A DNA stretch of 64,000 nucleotides, taken from contig NZ_JASBRE010000003.1 in the NCBI RefSeq assembly GCF_029960815.1, positions 186,001 to 250,000 of the forward strand, given 5' to 3'. Each line of letters begins with the position of its first letter. Position 1 is the first letter of the stretch. The position numbers and the translations under genes are program-made. Positions 57,901 through 64,000 of the stretch are shown in pieces. The notes below the pieces were generated by a model. It was not told the DNA's origin. It made no database searches and saw nothing but the letters and a program-made list of their open reading frames with translations. Source of the stretch: Pseudomonas sp. AL03 (lineage in GTDB: Bacteria; Pseudomonadota; Gammaproteobacteria; Pseudomonadales; Pseudomonadaceae).

Positions 57901-59803
57901 AATCGAGGGGCAGACCGAGCAGATTGTTGCGCAACGCTTCGGTGACGAACTCGTCGATCTCGTTGCCGAGCTGGCGGGTCACACCGCGAATGATCGCGCC
58001 TGCCGCTTCGTCCGCGGTAGCCCCGCTGCCGGCGAACGCCAGCGGGTTGAGGAAGGCCGCGATCAGACCGAGTTGCGAGTCCGGGTTGTTCGGGTCCGTG
58101 AGGAGCGGATTGAATTCGGGGTCGAAGCGATCGACAGTCTCGGTCAACATCGAGTGACCGAAGCGGTACACCACGTGGGCGAATTCGGCGAGGATGGCCG
58201 GGTTGATCGAGGTGTCATACCCGTTGGGGGCAAGGAATTCGTCGATCTGCGGCTGAACGGTCCGCGCGAACTCCTCGAACACCAGATGCTGGTACTGCAT
58301 CTCGGTGCCGAACTTGGCGGCCTGGAACAGCCGTTCGCCGTCCCACACCAATGCTGCGATTTCGGCGGGTGTAGTCGGTATCGCGGCCACGTCGTCGACC
58401 AGCCACTCATTGAGAAACGCCAGATCGCCGGCGGCAAGGAGGGTGTCCTTGGATTGCTGGACCAGGCGGTTGTGCTCGGAGTGGAACACATGGTGCACGG
58501 CGGTCAGGCCGATGTTCTCGTTCGCCCGGCCATCGCCGGCAATGTAGTGAGCGTCGAGCAGTTCGTTGTCGTAGGTCAGGTTTTTACCGCCCGCGCCAAC
58601 GGGCTGCGCATTGCCGATATCGGCGTCGGCATCCGCCTGCAGAACCCCGCCGACGACTACCGGCGCGGCATTGTGGGCGATGTCGTCGAGGAAGCCGTGC
58701 CCGGTGCTCACGGCGCTGGCCAGACTGATCGGAGCATCCCGGTTGCCTTCGACCAGTTGCGTGACGTCATCAGCCGTCCCGGCGATACCGTCAGCGCCGT
58801 TACTGATGCGCATCACCACCTGCGGCATACCGCTCGAGCCCCGAATGAAGCTGCCATACGCATCGGTTGCCAGCAACGGCACGTTGTGCACATCGGCGTC
58901 GGTCAGGTTGATGCCGAGAATGTCACGGGCCTGGGCCTTGACCACTGCCCAGGTCGCCATGCCGCCATTTTCACCGTCGCCGTCGTCGGCAGTGCCAAAC
59001 CTGCCATCGGCGCCGAGATCGCGGTTGGTAATCAGGCGCCCCGTTGCAACAGGGTCACCGGCCGCGTTGAGGACGTACTCACGCAGGAACACCTGATGCG
59101 ACGGGTGAGAGCTGTAGGTTTGGCTTTGATCTACGAACGGCGAAGTGGTGTTGGGCTGGCCATCATCGGTAGTGCCGACAATTCCGTCCGCGCCAGCCGT
59201 ACGCACTGCCCGTGACAGCACCATGAAGTTGGTCGGGCTGCCCGGCACGAACAACGGATCGTCCGGCTGCAAAGGAATAAACACGACGTCGGTACTGCTC
59301 TTGCTGAGCAGGTCGAGGCCGTGGTCGAAGAACTGGCCAAAGAAGGTCATCCACGAGTTGAAGCCGGCGGTCAGACCAACGTCCGGCGACTGGTTGGGGA
59401 TGAAGAACACTTCCTTGTCGTCGGCCGTGCCGAACACACCATCGAAACCTGGGCTGATCACCGGGTCTGCACCGCCGTTCGCCGCAACCGCGGCCGGGTT
59501 GCTGGCGGTCTGATCATTGATCAGGTTACTGATAATCCGCGGCTGCGGGTCGATCACCGACCCGGTCCCGGCATAGGCCGCTCTGTAAGAGGCATCCAGC
59601 AGGCGCAGGAAAGAATTGTCCGCGGCGCCAAATTCGGTTTGCCCGGCGACCAGGTTGTTGTAGCTGCCATCGACGGTACGCAGGCCGAATGGCACCTGAC
59701 TGTTGGGTAGCAAATCACTGAGGCTGGCGCCGTCGGCATGCGCTTCTGCGATGAAGATTTGCTTGAGGATGAATTCCAGGTCCGACTTGTTGAAATTGGC
59801 CAT
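48926..59803 (-). CDS. Giant secreted RTX protein with two tandem heme-peroxidase units
   Basis: This 3625-residue protein lacks a Sec signal and is expected to be secreted by the type I system encoded divergently. Residues 1-1494 and 1495-2961 are two homologous units. Each has an animal-type heme peroxidase domain with distal motif FGQFFDHGLDLL (His about 161 and 1694), FHSEHNRLV (about 442 and 1972) and proximal VYRFGHSMLTE (about 548 and 2083), then a calcium-binding RTX block (GGTAGNDIIVSGDGDDTLYG) and a beta-rich linker. Residues 2961-3260 contain three roughly 100-residue repeats (FTYQWQ core). Residues 3265-3560 hold the C-terminal RTX nonapeptides, followed by the secretion region ending TAADFILAT. 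From memory, a protein of this size and make-up is known in P. putida (PP_2561 type) and linked to root colonisation; not checked here. Confidence 0.93.
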   Translation of the reverse strand: MANFNKSDLEFILKQIFIAEAHADGASLSDLLPNSQVPFGLRTVDGSYNNLVAGQTEFGAADNSFLRLLDASYRAAYAGTGSVIDPQPRIISNLINDQTASNPAAVAANGGADPVISPGFDGVFGTADDKEVFFIPNQSPDVGLTAGFNSWMTFFGQFFDHGLDLLSKSSTDVVFIPLQPDDPLFVPGSPTNFMVLSRAVRTAGADGIVGTTDDGQPNTTSPFVDQSQTYSSHPSHQVFLREYVLNAAGDPVATGRLITNRDLGADGRFGTADDGDGENGGMATWAVVKAQARDILGINLTDADVHNVPLLATDAYGSFIRGSSGMPQVVMRISNGADGIAGTADDVTQLVEGNRDAPISLASAVSTGHGFLDDIAHNAAPVVVGGVLQADADADIGNAQPVGAGGKNLTYDNELLDAHYIAGDGRANENIGLTAVHHVFHSEHNRLVQQSKDTLLAAGDLAFLNEWLVDDVAAIPTTPAEIAALVWDGERLFQAAKFGTEMQYQHLVFEEFARTVQPQIDEFLAPNGYDTSINPAILAEFAHVVYRFGHSMLTETVDRFDPEFNPLLTDPNNPDSQLGLIAAFLNPLAFAGSGATADEAAGAIIRGVTRQLGNEIDEFVTEALRNNLLGLPLDLPALNLARGRDTGIPTLNEARREFYQSTGDSQLKPYISWADWADNLKHPESLVNFIAAYGTHDTITAATTLAGKRDAALALVFGGAGSPADRLDFLNGSGAWANVTKAGRDGVLGTADDLTGVTITGVDDIDFWVGGLAEQKMPFGGMLGSSFNFVFETQMEALQNGDRFYYLSRVAGLNFGTELENNSFAKLIMLNTDVTHLSNTVFLTPTYTLEVNQANQFTNLGAGGKADPTGGLMINGVEIVPLVIRDNPNTAGADSNYLQYTGEDHVVLGGTAGNDIIVSGDGDDTLYGDGGNDRLEGGAGNDAVLGGAGDDIITDSFGDNRLEGNAGNDVIVAGSMLVGGNLILGGDGQDFIITTEDVSITFGGQGDDFILGAKTNLPATGNEGDDWIEKGTQDGAPGDNASPLLNDETIGNDIFVGGGGFDEMIGEGGDDIFVGSDAQDNMDGMSGFDWVTHKNDRVGVTVDLTMAALAQPHGNAPNQNNGPFNPVGASPASILDRFAEVEGLSGSQFGDVLKGDNVNAVTIVDHGGTTGSALTNVALIRGLEQFLADAGLPTTGFATGNIILGGNGSDLIEGRGGDDLIDGDKWLNVRIAVYDAGDVNHTGPEIATFDSMVDMIPFMIDGTYNPGQLKAVREILPGSSTGGAAFDTAIFSGLQSEYVVTRDTRGTADVADDVWTVTDTEVGRDGTDTLLHIERLQFADTQQVLVPGLNAQPLGRPTVTDANGGAITVGDTLTVNVAGVRDANNIAVGNLQGFINNASVSYFWQFEADPGTGIFEDIILLPAGDLAFQSADGTAFKVSPDLAGLSLRVKAIYQDGHGTTEVLFSQPTAVVEPGAPVVPTAQTPVVNATEGGEGLHMVRSDLNFILDQIKIAEANAAGQDILSLIPNIRAPLGLRAVDGSNNNLMNLNGINNTEFGAADNVFPRVTDPVFNPAEGAPAGFFGPGSPAIPGSSYQQTSGYVFDSQPRTISNLIVDQTSNNPAAYATAYDPGADGVLNFGAEDNDDVLKDGTRIVASPGMDGQFGTADDHDVYLFENTTADAGLSAPFNAWMTFFGQFFDHGLDLLTKGGSGTIFIPLQPDDPLYVPGGHTNFMVLTRATNLPGADGVLGTADDIHEHTNTTSPFVDQNQTYSSHPSHQVFLRGYELTDNGPIATGRLITNRDLGADGKFGTADDSEIGGMATWKVVKAQANDILGIRLTDADVNNSPLLATDAYGNFIKGPNGFPMVVMKGVDGLGGTADDVLVEGNPLSPISLTNAVRTGHQFLADIAHNAAPVFSSGVLVPDADSDIGNAVPANPHTGANLAYDNELLDAHYIAGDGRVNENIGLTAVHAIFHSEHNRLVAQTKDTVLDSGDLAFLNEWLLTPVSGLPANQTEIDALVWNGERLFQAAKFGTEMQYQHLVFEEFARTIQPNVDLFFAPTQVYDVDLDASIVAEFAHTVYRFGHSMLTETVDRFDVDFNVVGDPNSANPDQQLGLIAAFLNPLAYAASGVTPEDATSAIVRGMTRQAGNEIDEFVTEALRSNLLGLPLDLPAINIARGRDVGIPSLNAVRRDIYSQTGDTQLKPYTSWVDLVQHLKHPESLINFIAAYGTHDTITAATTLEGKRAAALALVLGGTGAPADRLDFLNGTGTWANVTRAGKDGVLGTADDLRGVTVTGVDAIDLWIGGLAEEKTPFGGMLGSTFNFVFENQLEKLQDGDRFYYLERTAGLSMNAELESNSFAKLIMANTSATHLPGLVFSDPGFYLERDQSKQYNDGLGNADPLGENGEQVVFRDNPLTAGPDANYIRYSGEEHIVLGGTNGADILVSSEGDDTVWGDGGNDRIEGGDGNDQLRGGAGDDIITDRGGDDNIQGGDGNDVLHGGNGVNLIIGGFGNDFIVTGEDASEAIGGHGNDFILGSKANEQDMGNEGDDWIEKGTSDGAPGDNFDPLGNDPVIGHDVFIGGNENDKFNGEGGDDIMVGSLGFGDRYIGGSGYDWATFKGLAQGVTIDFTDRFFNVPPVPGSGASAQVRFDIMEGLSGSSHGDFLRGDNEDATSLPTAGATGSVLTNIDLIDGLADLLPAGATFFDGGNIILGGSGSDLIEGRGGDDIIDGDKWLNVRISVRANADGTGAEIATFNSMEPLVPFMLNGTYNPGQLVIVREILTGNDSFDTALFSGNAGEYSVEIDGDTVIVTDSVAGRDGVDRLTGIERLQFADVAQLSGVGTAQNNDPSGHLAILDAATGVRDETPVAGQLLRVSDRAVHDADNQSVTNPTGAVTGGVAYYWQVETIAGSGIYDDITFVAAGEASRASGTTYRVTDDVAGLNIRVRAVYQDAKGTLEIVDSSGNSTPTEGPTITGLTVQNQLLTADPTSIIDLDGLSNPQFTYQWQANDGLGFVNIAGATASTFALGQAQVGQEVRVVMGYVDDFGVAESVSSNILGPVDNVNDAPTEGPTVTGLAVQNQLLTADPASIIDIDGLSNPQFTYQWQASNGLGFVNIDGATGSTFALGQTQVGQEVRVVVGYVDDFGAAESVSSNILGPVANVNDAPTGALLISDTTPDQGQVLTALTAGIADPDGLGTFSFQWQQGVGASFTDINGATAATFTPGAAQVNLQLRVIVRYTDGFGTLESVTSAATVAVAALGVVLQGNELANTLTGTPGNDVLLGLGGNDTLNGLAGIDQLFGGTGNDILNGGDDNDVLNGEDGNDTLNGGLGADAMNGGAGNDTFVVDNVGDLVTEALGGGTDLVQTSLTSYQLGANVENLTYTGAGNFTGTGNAQANTITGGVGNDFLNGGAGADRMLGGAGNDTYVVDAALDVVVEVAGGGTDTVQTSLASHTLGGNVENLTYTGVGNFVGNGNGLNNVITGGVGNDTLNGGGGNDQLFGGIGTDTLNGGTGNDFIDGGTGNDTVTGGAGNDMMVASSGNDIFMFAAGFGTDQIIGFDADAVGGQDRLDISAFGVTAATFAGSVIITDVGADTLLSYAGPDSIRLVGVADATTVTAADFILAT
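49120..50011 (-). repeat. C-terminal RTX nonapeptide array
   Basis: The stretch encodes runs of GGxGNDxLx-type repeats such as GGNDTLNGLAGIDQLFGG and GGTGNDFIDGGTGNDTVTGG. Two copies of the longer module (GNDTFVVDNVGDLV... and GNDTYVVDAALDVV..., each about 100 residues with ENLTYTG) are interleaved. They fold into calcium-bound beta rolls outside the cell. Confidence 0.9.
50012..50911 (-). repeat. Three tandem 300-base repeats (FTYQWQ modules)
   Basis: The units are about 50612-50911, 50312-50611 and 50012-50311. The first two are nearly identical at DNA level (same runs such as GAAGTCATCCACGTAACC in both), the third is diverged (FSFQWQQGVG). They lie between the second peroxidase unit and the C-terminal RTX array. 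Confidence 0.85.
50920..55319 (-). repeat. Second peroxidase-RTX unit of the giant protein
   Basis: It begins at HMVRSDLNFILDQIKIAEAN, which matches the protein start MANFNKSDLEFILKQIFIAEAH, and ends in a beta-rich linker like unit 1 (YYWQVETIAGSGIYDDI against YFWQFEADPGTGIFEDI). All peroxidase motifs are kept. Confidence 0.88.
55320..59803 (-). repeat. First peroxidase-RTX unit of the giant protein
   Basis: Residues 1-1494. It is homologous along its length to the second unit, including the order peroxidase, RTX block and linker. Confidence 0.88.
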
Positions 59804-60482
59804 TTAGATTGCCCTCGATCTCTGTGGGGAGGACACGGGACGATAAGAATCCTCCCGCGCCCAGCCAGGTGCTGGCTTGCGCAGTGTGTTGGTTGTTTTT
59901 TGGGCGAGCGCTGTCGCGGGAAGGCAAAGCCGTTACACGGCCCCCCGGGATGCGCGCCTGGAATTCGCGAAAGAATGGTTCGCTGAGCGATTAGGCAGAG
60001 CGAATCCGAGCCCTGGGTGGGCCATGGAAACTTGAAGAAAAGGCGAATTCCCGGAACAGCCCCTTCACTCTGCAGAAGAACGAAATAATCGACATGGTGT
60101 GCTCCCTCGGGAAAATCATCGCGCCTTGCGTTGCCAAAAAGTTGACAGGCTTCAGGCGGGTGGTTCCCTCAATGGATAAGACTAAAGGTGCATAGTGAAA
60201 AATTGTCAATTTTACGACGCGCAAACCAGACGATTGGTAATTGACCTCTCAACCAACTGTTTTTTAAAAACTTATAGGCAGTTAATTGCAGCATTAGAGC
60301 GAAATGTTATTTCAGATTGTGTCGCCGCCACCTACGCTGCTGCCTAGGAAAAGTTCCGCAGAGATTTGCAGGAGATTCGCCCTAGAGCGACCACCCTGCG
60401 TATCGATCAGCTGCCTGCGGATCTACATCTGTTAGCTGTTGCGCCGCAAGGGCAAACGGCTTTTCGAAGAGGGGTCACCCAA
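59804..60482. promoter_or_regulatory. Divergent control region of giant peroxidase and type I exporter
   Basis: About 680 bases separate the two starts. The centre (60190-60310) is AT-rich and contains AATTGTCAATT (60201-60211) and an inverted copy AATTGAC (60239-60245). A small ORF lies at 59991-60095. An exporter frame extends upstream to 60366 but without good start. The AT-rich core is the probable promoter pair. Confidence 0.5.
59991..60095 (-). CDS. 34-residue leader ORF upstream of the giant peroxidase
   Basis: ATG 60095 is preceded by GAGGGAG with a seven-base gap, a far better site than that of the giant gene itself. The product MSIISFFCRVKGLFREFAFS... is short, basic and hydrophobic at the start. 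It ends 187 bases before the giant gene. It may be a leader peptide, a small membrane-active peptide or a chance frame; composition alone cannot decide. Confidence 0.4.
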   Translation of the reverse strand: MSIISFFCRVKGLFREFAFSSSFHGPPRARIRSA

Positions 60483-62219
60483 ATGCACAAACAGTCGAGC
60501 AGTCGATCCGAACTGGCTGACGCGCTTTTTCGACTTCGCCGCAGTTTTTACTCGCTGGCAGGGTTCAGCGGCGTCATCAACGTCATGATGTTGACGCCTG
60601 CCGTGTACATGCTGCAGGTTTATGATCGGGCGTTGGTCAGTCGCAACGTCACAACGTTGACGATGTTGACCATTCTGGTGATAGGCCTGTTCTTGCTGAT
60701 GGCCACGCTGGAAATGTTCCGCACCCGCGTGCTGATCCGGGTCGGCAACTGCCTCGACATGGACCTCAATCGACGCATTTTCACCGCAGCATTCGAGCGC
60801 AACCTGAACCGCGCCGGAGGTAATCCGGCCCAGGCCCTGCAGGATCTCGCGCAGGTGCGTCAGTTCCTCACCGGCAATGGCCTGTTCGCTTTCTTTGATG
60901 CGCCATGGACGCCGATCTACCTGCTGGTCGCCTATCTGATCCACCCGCTGCTCGGACTGATCACGCTGATCGGCTCGCTGATTCTGGTGGGCCTGGCTTA
61001 TCTCACCGAGAAGGCGACGCAAAAGCCGCTGGCCGAAGCCAATCAGGCCGCCCTCTCCTCCGCCAGCTACGCCAACAACAACCTGCGCAACGCTGAAGTC
61101 ATCGAGGCCATGGGCATGCTGCCGTCGATCGGCAAACGCTGGTACCAAAGCCATTTGCGCATTCTGGAAATGCAGACCCTGGCCTCCGACCGTGCCGCCC
61201 TGATCAGCAGCACCGGGCGCTTCGTGCGTATCACATTGCAGTCGCTGATCCTCGGCGCCGGCGCGCTGCTGGCGATCGAAGGCAAGATCACCCCCGGGAT
61301 GATGATTGCTTGCTCGATCCTCACCGGCCGCGCGCTGGCCCCGGTGGAACAAGTCATCGCGTCGTGGAAGCAGCTGCTGGGTTGCCGTTCGGCTTGGGGC
61401 CGGTTGAACGAGATGCTGAACGAGTATCCGCGCCGGCCACCGAGCATGTCGCTGCAGCGGCCGCTGGGCATGCTGGCGGTGGAGAATGTATATGCCGGTG
61501 CCCCCGGCACCAGCAACACGATTCTGCGCGGGGTGAGCTTCAATCTTTCCCCCGGCGAAAGCCTTGGCATTATCGGTCCATCCGCCTCGGGCAAATCCAC
61601 CCTCGCCCGCCTGTTGGTCGGCGTCTGGCCGGCACAGGCCGGCAAGGTGCGCCTGGACGGTGCGGACGTATTCACCTGGAACAAGGGCGAACTTGGCCCC
61701 TGGCTCGGTTACCTGCCACAGGACGTGGAGCTGTTCGAGGGCACCATCGCCGACAACATAGCGCGCTTTGGCGAAGTGGACAGCGACGCGGTCATCCGGG
61801 CCGCCAGGACGACTGGAGTGCACGAGATGATCCTGCGTTTAGCGCAGGGTTATGAGACCCGTCTGGGCACCGATGGCAGCCCGCTTTCCGGTGGCCAGAA
61901 GCAACGCATCGCCTTGGCCCGCGCGCTGTATGGAGAACCCAATCTGATTGTGCTGGATGAGCCGAACGCCAACCTCGACGACGTCGGTGAAAAGGCCTTG
62001 GTCGATGCGTTGGCCCAACTCAAAAATCGCGGCGCCACCGTCATTCTGATTTCCCACCGTCCCAATGTGCTCTGCGCCGTCGATAAGGTGCTGATGCTGC
62101 GCGACGGCGGCGTGCAGATGCTCGGCACTCGCGACGAAGTATTCGCAGCGCTGCGCAAGGCCACTGTGATGCCTGCAGGCGCGTCGACTCCGCTGGCCTC
62201 CGTCAAAGCACGGGAGTGA
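60483..62219 (+). CDS. Type I secretion ABC permease/ATPase (PrtD-type)
   Basis: From ATG 60483 (AGGGGT upstream) the protein has 578 residues. Transmembrane segments lie at about 20-330 (AGFSGVINVMMLTPAVYMLQ, TMLTILVIGLFLLMATL). The ATPase domain has Walker A GPSASGKSTLARLL (about 363-376), signature LSGGQKQRIALARAL (about 467-481) and Walker B LIVLDEPNANLD. There is no N-terminal C39-like domain, fitting PrtD/AprD-type exporters of RTX proteins. It is divergent from its presumed substrate, the giant peroxidase. Confidence 0.95.
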   Translation: MHKQSSSRSELADALFRLRRSFYSLAGFSGVINVMMLTPAVYMLQVYDRALVSRNVTTLTMLTILVIGLFLLMATLEMFRTRVLIRVGNCLDMDLNRRIFTAAFERNLNRAGGNPAQALQDLAQVRQFLTGNGLFAFFDAPWTPIYLLVAYLIHPLLGLITLIGSLILVGLAYLTEKATQKPLAEANQAALSSASYANNNLRNAEVIEAMGMLPSIGKRWYQSHLRILEMQTLASDRAALISSTGRFVRITLQSLILGAGALLAIEGKITPGMMIACSILTGRALAPVEQVIASWKQLLGCRSAWGRLNEMLNEYPRRPPSMSLQRPLGMLAVENVYAGAPGTSNTILRGVSFNLSPGESLGIIGPSASGKSTLARLLVGVWPAQAGKVRLDGADVFTWNKGELGPWLGYLPQDVELFEGTIADNIARFGEVDSDAVIRAARTTGVHEMILRLAQGYETRLGTDGSPLSGGQKQRIALARALYGEPNLIVLDEPNANLDDVGEKALVDALAQLKNRGATVILISHRPNVLCAVDKVLMLRDGGVQMLGTRDEVFAALRKATVMPAGASTPLASVKARE

Positions 62220-62225
62220 CTGATC

Positions 62226-63566
62226 ATGCAAATGAGCCAACAAACCGAGATGATTCAGATCGATCCCAGGAACGAGGTGGATCTGGACGTCGGTAAACCC
62301 GTGCGCTGGGGCATGTTGCTGGTGCTCGCCGGCTTCGGCGGCTTCCTCCTGTGGTCCTGGCTGGCGCCGCTGGATGCCGGCGTGGTAGCGACCGGCACGG
62401 TCAAAGTCACCAGCAATCGCAAAGCCGTGCAGCATCTGAGCGGCGGCACCGTGGAGGCCATTCTTGTTCGCGAAGGCGATGCCGTGAAAAAAGGCCAGGA
62501 GGTGGTCCACCTCGACTCGCTGCGTGCCGTTGCCGAACAGGGTGCGGTCAGCGCCCAGTACATCGTCAGCAAGACGGTGGAAAACCGCCTGGAAGCGGAA
62601 CGTGACGGCCGGGATGTGGTGAACTACGATCCTGAATTGCTCAAGCGCTTCGGGAATGACCACCGCCTGGTGGCCGCCATGGATCTGCAACAACGCCTGC
62701 TGGACACCCGGCGCGCCGGCCTCGCTGGCGAAATCAGCATCCTGCAGGAAAACCTCGCGGCGTCGGCGGTGCAGCTCAAGGGACTGCAGCAGGTCTATGG
62801 CTCCCGCGCCTCGCAGATCAACTTCCTCAACCAGGAACTGAAAGGCACCCGCGTGCTGGCGGCCGAAGGCTATGTGCCGCGCAACCGCCTGCTTGAGCTG
62901 GAACGCAGCAATGCCGACCTCTCCGCCGGCCAGGCCGAGAACCTCAACAACATCGCTCGCGTACGTAGCCAGACCACCGAAATCAAGCTGCGCATCCTGC
63001 AGCGCCAACACGATTACCAAAAGGAAGTCGAATCGCAGCTCACCGACACCGCCAAGGAAAACACCACCCTGGCCGACCGCTTGCGTGCGCTGGACTATGA
63101 AGTGACCCACACGGTAATTCGCTCGCCGATCGATGGCATGGTCCAGTCCCTGAGCATTGCGACCATCGGCGGAATCATTCAGCCCGGCTTCAAGATCATG
63201 GAAATCGTTCCGGACAATGAACCGCTGCAGGTCGACGCGATGATTCCGGTGCAGGCGATCGACAAGATGGTCCCCGGCCTGGCCGTGGACATTGCCTTCC
63301 CGGCCTTCAACCATTCCCAGACGCCGAACATACCCGGCCGCGTGAAAACCGTTTCCGCCGACCGCCTGCTCGACGAGGAAAGCAAGGAACCGTTCTACCT
63401 GGCTCAGGTAGAAGTCACTCCCGATGGTATGAGCCTGCTTGGCAGCAATCACATTCGTCCCGGCATGCCCGCCAGCGTCACCATCAAGACGGGCGAGCGC
63501 AACCTGATGAGCTATCTCCTCAAACCAATGCTCGAACGTGTCGACAGCTCCTTCAAGGAACAATGA
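62226..63566 (+). CDS. Type I secretion membrane fusion protein, HlyD family
   Basis: This 446-residue protein begins six bases after the ATPase stop. It has a single N-terminal transmembrane helix (WGMLLVLAGFGGFLLWSWL, about 24-42), a lipoyl half-motif (VVATGTVKVTSNRKAVQHLS), a long coiled coil (about 95-290) and the C-terminal HlyD block (VIRSPIDGMVQSLSIATIGG, KVGERNLMSYL-like end). It bridges the ABC exporter and the TolC-like channel. Confidence 0.95.
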   Translation: MQMSQQTEMIQIDPRNEVDLDVGKPVRWGMLLVLAGFGGFLLWSWLAPLDAGVVATGTVKVTSNRKAVQHLSGGTVEAILVREGDAVKKGQEVVHLDSLRAVAEQGAVSAQYIVSKTVENRLEAERDGRDVVNYDPELLKRFGNDHRLVAAMDLQQRLLDTRRAGLAGEISILQENLAASAVQLKGLQQVYGSRASQINFLNQELKGTRVLAAEGYVPRNRLLELERSNADLSAGQAENLNNIARVRSQTTEIKLRILQRQHDYQKEVESQLTDTAKENTTLADRLRALDYEVTHTVIRSPIDGMVQSLSIATIGGIIQPGFKIMEIVPDNEPLQVDAMIPVQAIDKMVPGLAVDIAFPAFNHSQTPNIPGRVKTVSADRLLDEESKEPFYLAQVEVTPDGMSLLGSNHIRPGMPASVTIKTGERNLMSYLLKPMLERVDSSFKEQ

Positions 63567-63567
63567 A

Positions 63568-64000
63568 ATGGACCGTCATTGCCTGTTCTTCTGCCTGCTG
63601 GCGCTGTCCCTCCCGGCCAGCGCCATGGACCTCAAACAAGCCTGGGATCTGTTGCAGTACCAGGGCCCCGTCTACCGCGCCGCTGTGCATGAAAAAGACG
63701 CCGGCCTGGAAAACCGCGCCATCGGCCAGGCCGGCCTGCTACCGCAGATCAGTGCCTCGGCCTACGACAACAAGGTCAATGGTACCCAGCGCCAGAGCGG
63801 CGTCGAAAGGGATCTCGACTACGACTCCAAGGGCGCTAACGTGCGCTTGCGCCAGCCACTGTTCAACAAACAGAAAATGGCCGAGTACCGCCAGGGTAAA
63901 CAGCGTGCGGACTACAGCGTCGCGGTGTTCGATGCCAAGAGTCAGGACGCCGCGGTGCGCCTCGCCGAAAGCTATTTCGACGTGCTTTTGGCCAGCGAAA
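63568..64000 (+). CDS. TolC family outer-membrane protein of the type I system (5' part)
   Basis: ATG 63568 follows the HlyD stop by one base, with AAGGAACA upstream. The 144 visible residues begin with a signal peptide (LFFCLLALSLPASA-MDL) and continue with the TolC pattern DLKQAWDLLQYQGPVYRAAV, GLLPQISASAYDN and VRLRQPLFNKQKMAEY. The gene continues beyond the window. It should form the outer-membrane channel of the exporter. Confidence 0.93.
   Translation, partial: MDRHCLFFCLLALSLPASAMDLKQAWDLLQYQGPVYRAAVHEKDAGLENRAIGQAGLLPQISASAYDNKVNGTQRQSGVERDLDYDSKGANVRLRQPLFNKQKMAEYRQGKQRADYSVAVFDAKSQDAAVRLAESYFDVLLASE

Noticed and set aside
60432..63563. Two long minus-strand open frames (463 and 574 codons) opposite the type I exporter genes
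   Set aside because: They mirror the exporter ATPase and HlyD codons, and their sequences are low-complexity His/Gln/Arg-rich as expected for antisense translation.

Overview
The window is about 60% GC, gene-dense and typical of a fluorescens-group Pseudomonas. This rests on gene content (metH, DUF2970, cysI with DUF934, sohB, lexA2-imuA-imuB-imuC, DyP peroxidase), on REP-type hairpins between genes, and on a giant type I-secreted RTX peroxidase of the kind known from rhizosphere pseudomonads. No rRNA, tRNA, CRISPR, prophage or insertion sequence was seen.

Layout. 1-6.2 kb: 3' end of metH, a small DUF2970 membrane protein, an orphan periplasmic sugar-type binding protein, a 37-residue membrane peptide, then the assimilatory sulfite reductase gene cysI overlapping its DUF934 partner. 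6.2-12.7 kb: a large DUF6543/LRR toxin-like protein with only the beginning of a NEL-like ligase region, the SohB protease, a histidine phosphatase and an SCP2 protein. 12.8-19.7 kb: a Tat-type YtcJ amidohydrolase, a LysR regulator, a two-gene unit encoding a membrane di-iron hydroxylase fused to SRPBCC plus a membrane-anchored six-bladed propeller protein, and small stress-type proteins (YdcH-like, DUF4142). 19.8-26.6 kb: a class II uvrA (uvrA2) between two hybrid sensor kinases.

26.8-35.1 kb: a divergent GntR regulator and what reads as one catabolic unit: a PotABCD-type ABC importer, a cytosine-deaminase-like amidohydrolase, a second amidohydrolase whose canonical HxH metal motif is replaced by acidic residues, and a flavin reductase-like protein. 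The substrate cannot be read from sequence; this is the best candidate for an undescribed pathway. 35.1-40.8 kb: the SOS mutagenesis cassette lexA2-imuA-imuB-imuC with a perfect GTAC-N4-GTAC operator covering the lexA2 start codon. 40.9-48.8 kb: LysR, a second secreted YtcJ amidohydrolase with a TorF-type porin, a Gfo/Idh/MocA oxidoreductase, a DyP peroxidase, several very small proteins and trmK.

48.9-64 kb: a 3625-residue secreted protein made of two tandem heme-peroxidase/RTX units of about 1,480 residues, three roughly 100-residue repeats (the first two nearly identical) and a C-terminal RTX block. It is transcribed divergently from its presumed type I exporter (ABC ATPase, HlyD adaptor, TolC-like outer membrane protein cut by the window end). 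A 34-residue ORF with a strong ribosome binding site lies in the 5' leader of the giant gene.

Start codons were adjusted by ribosome binding site, signal peptide and family alignment from memory. All family assignments come from motif recognition by eye; no database search was run.
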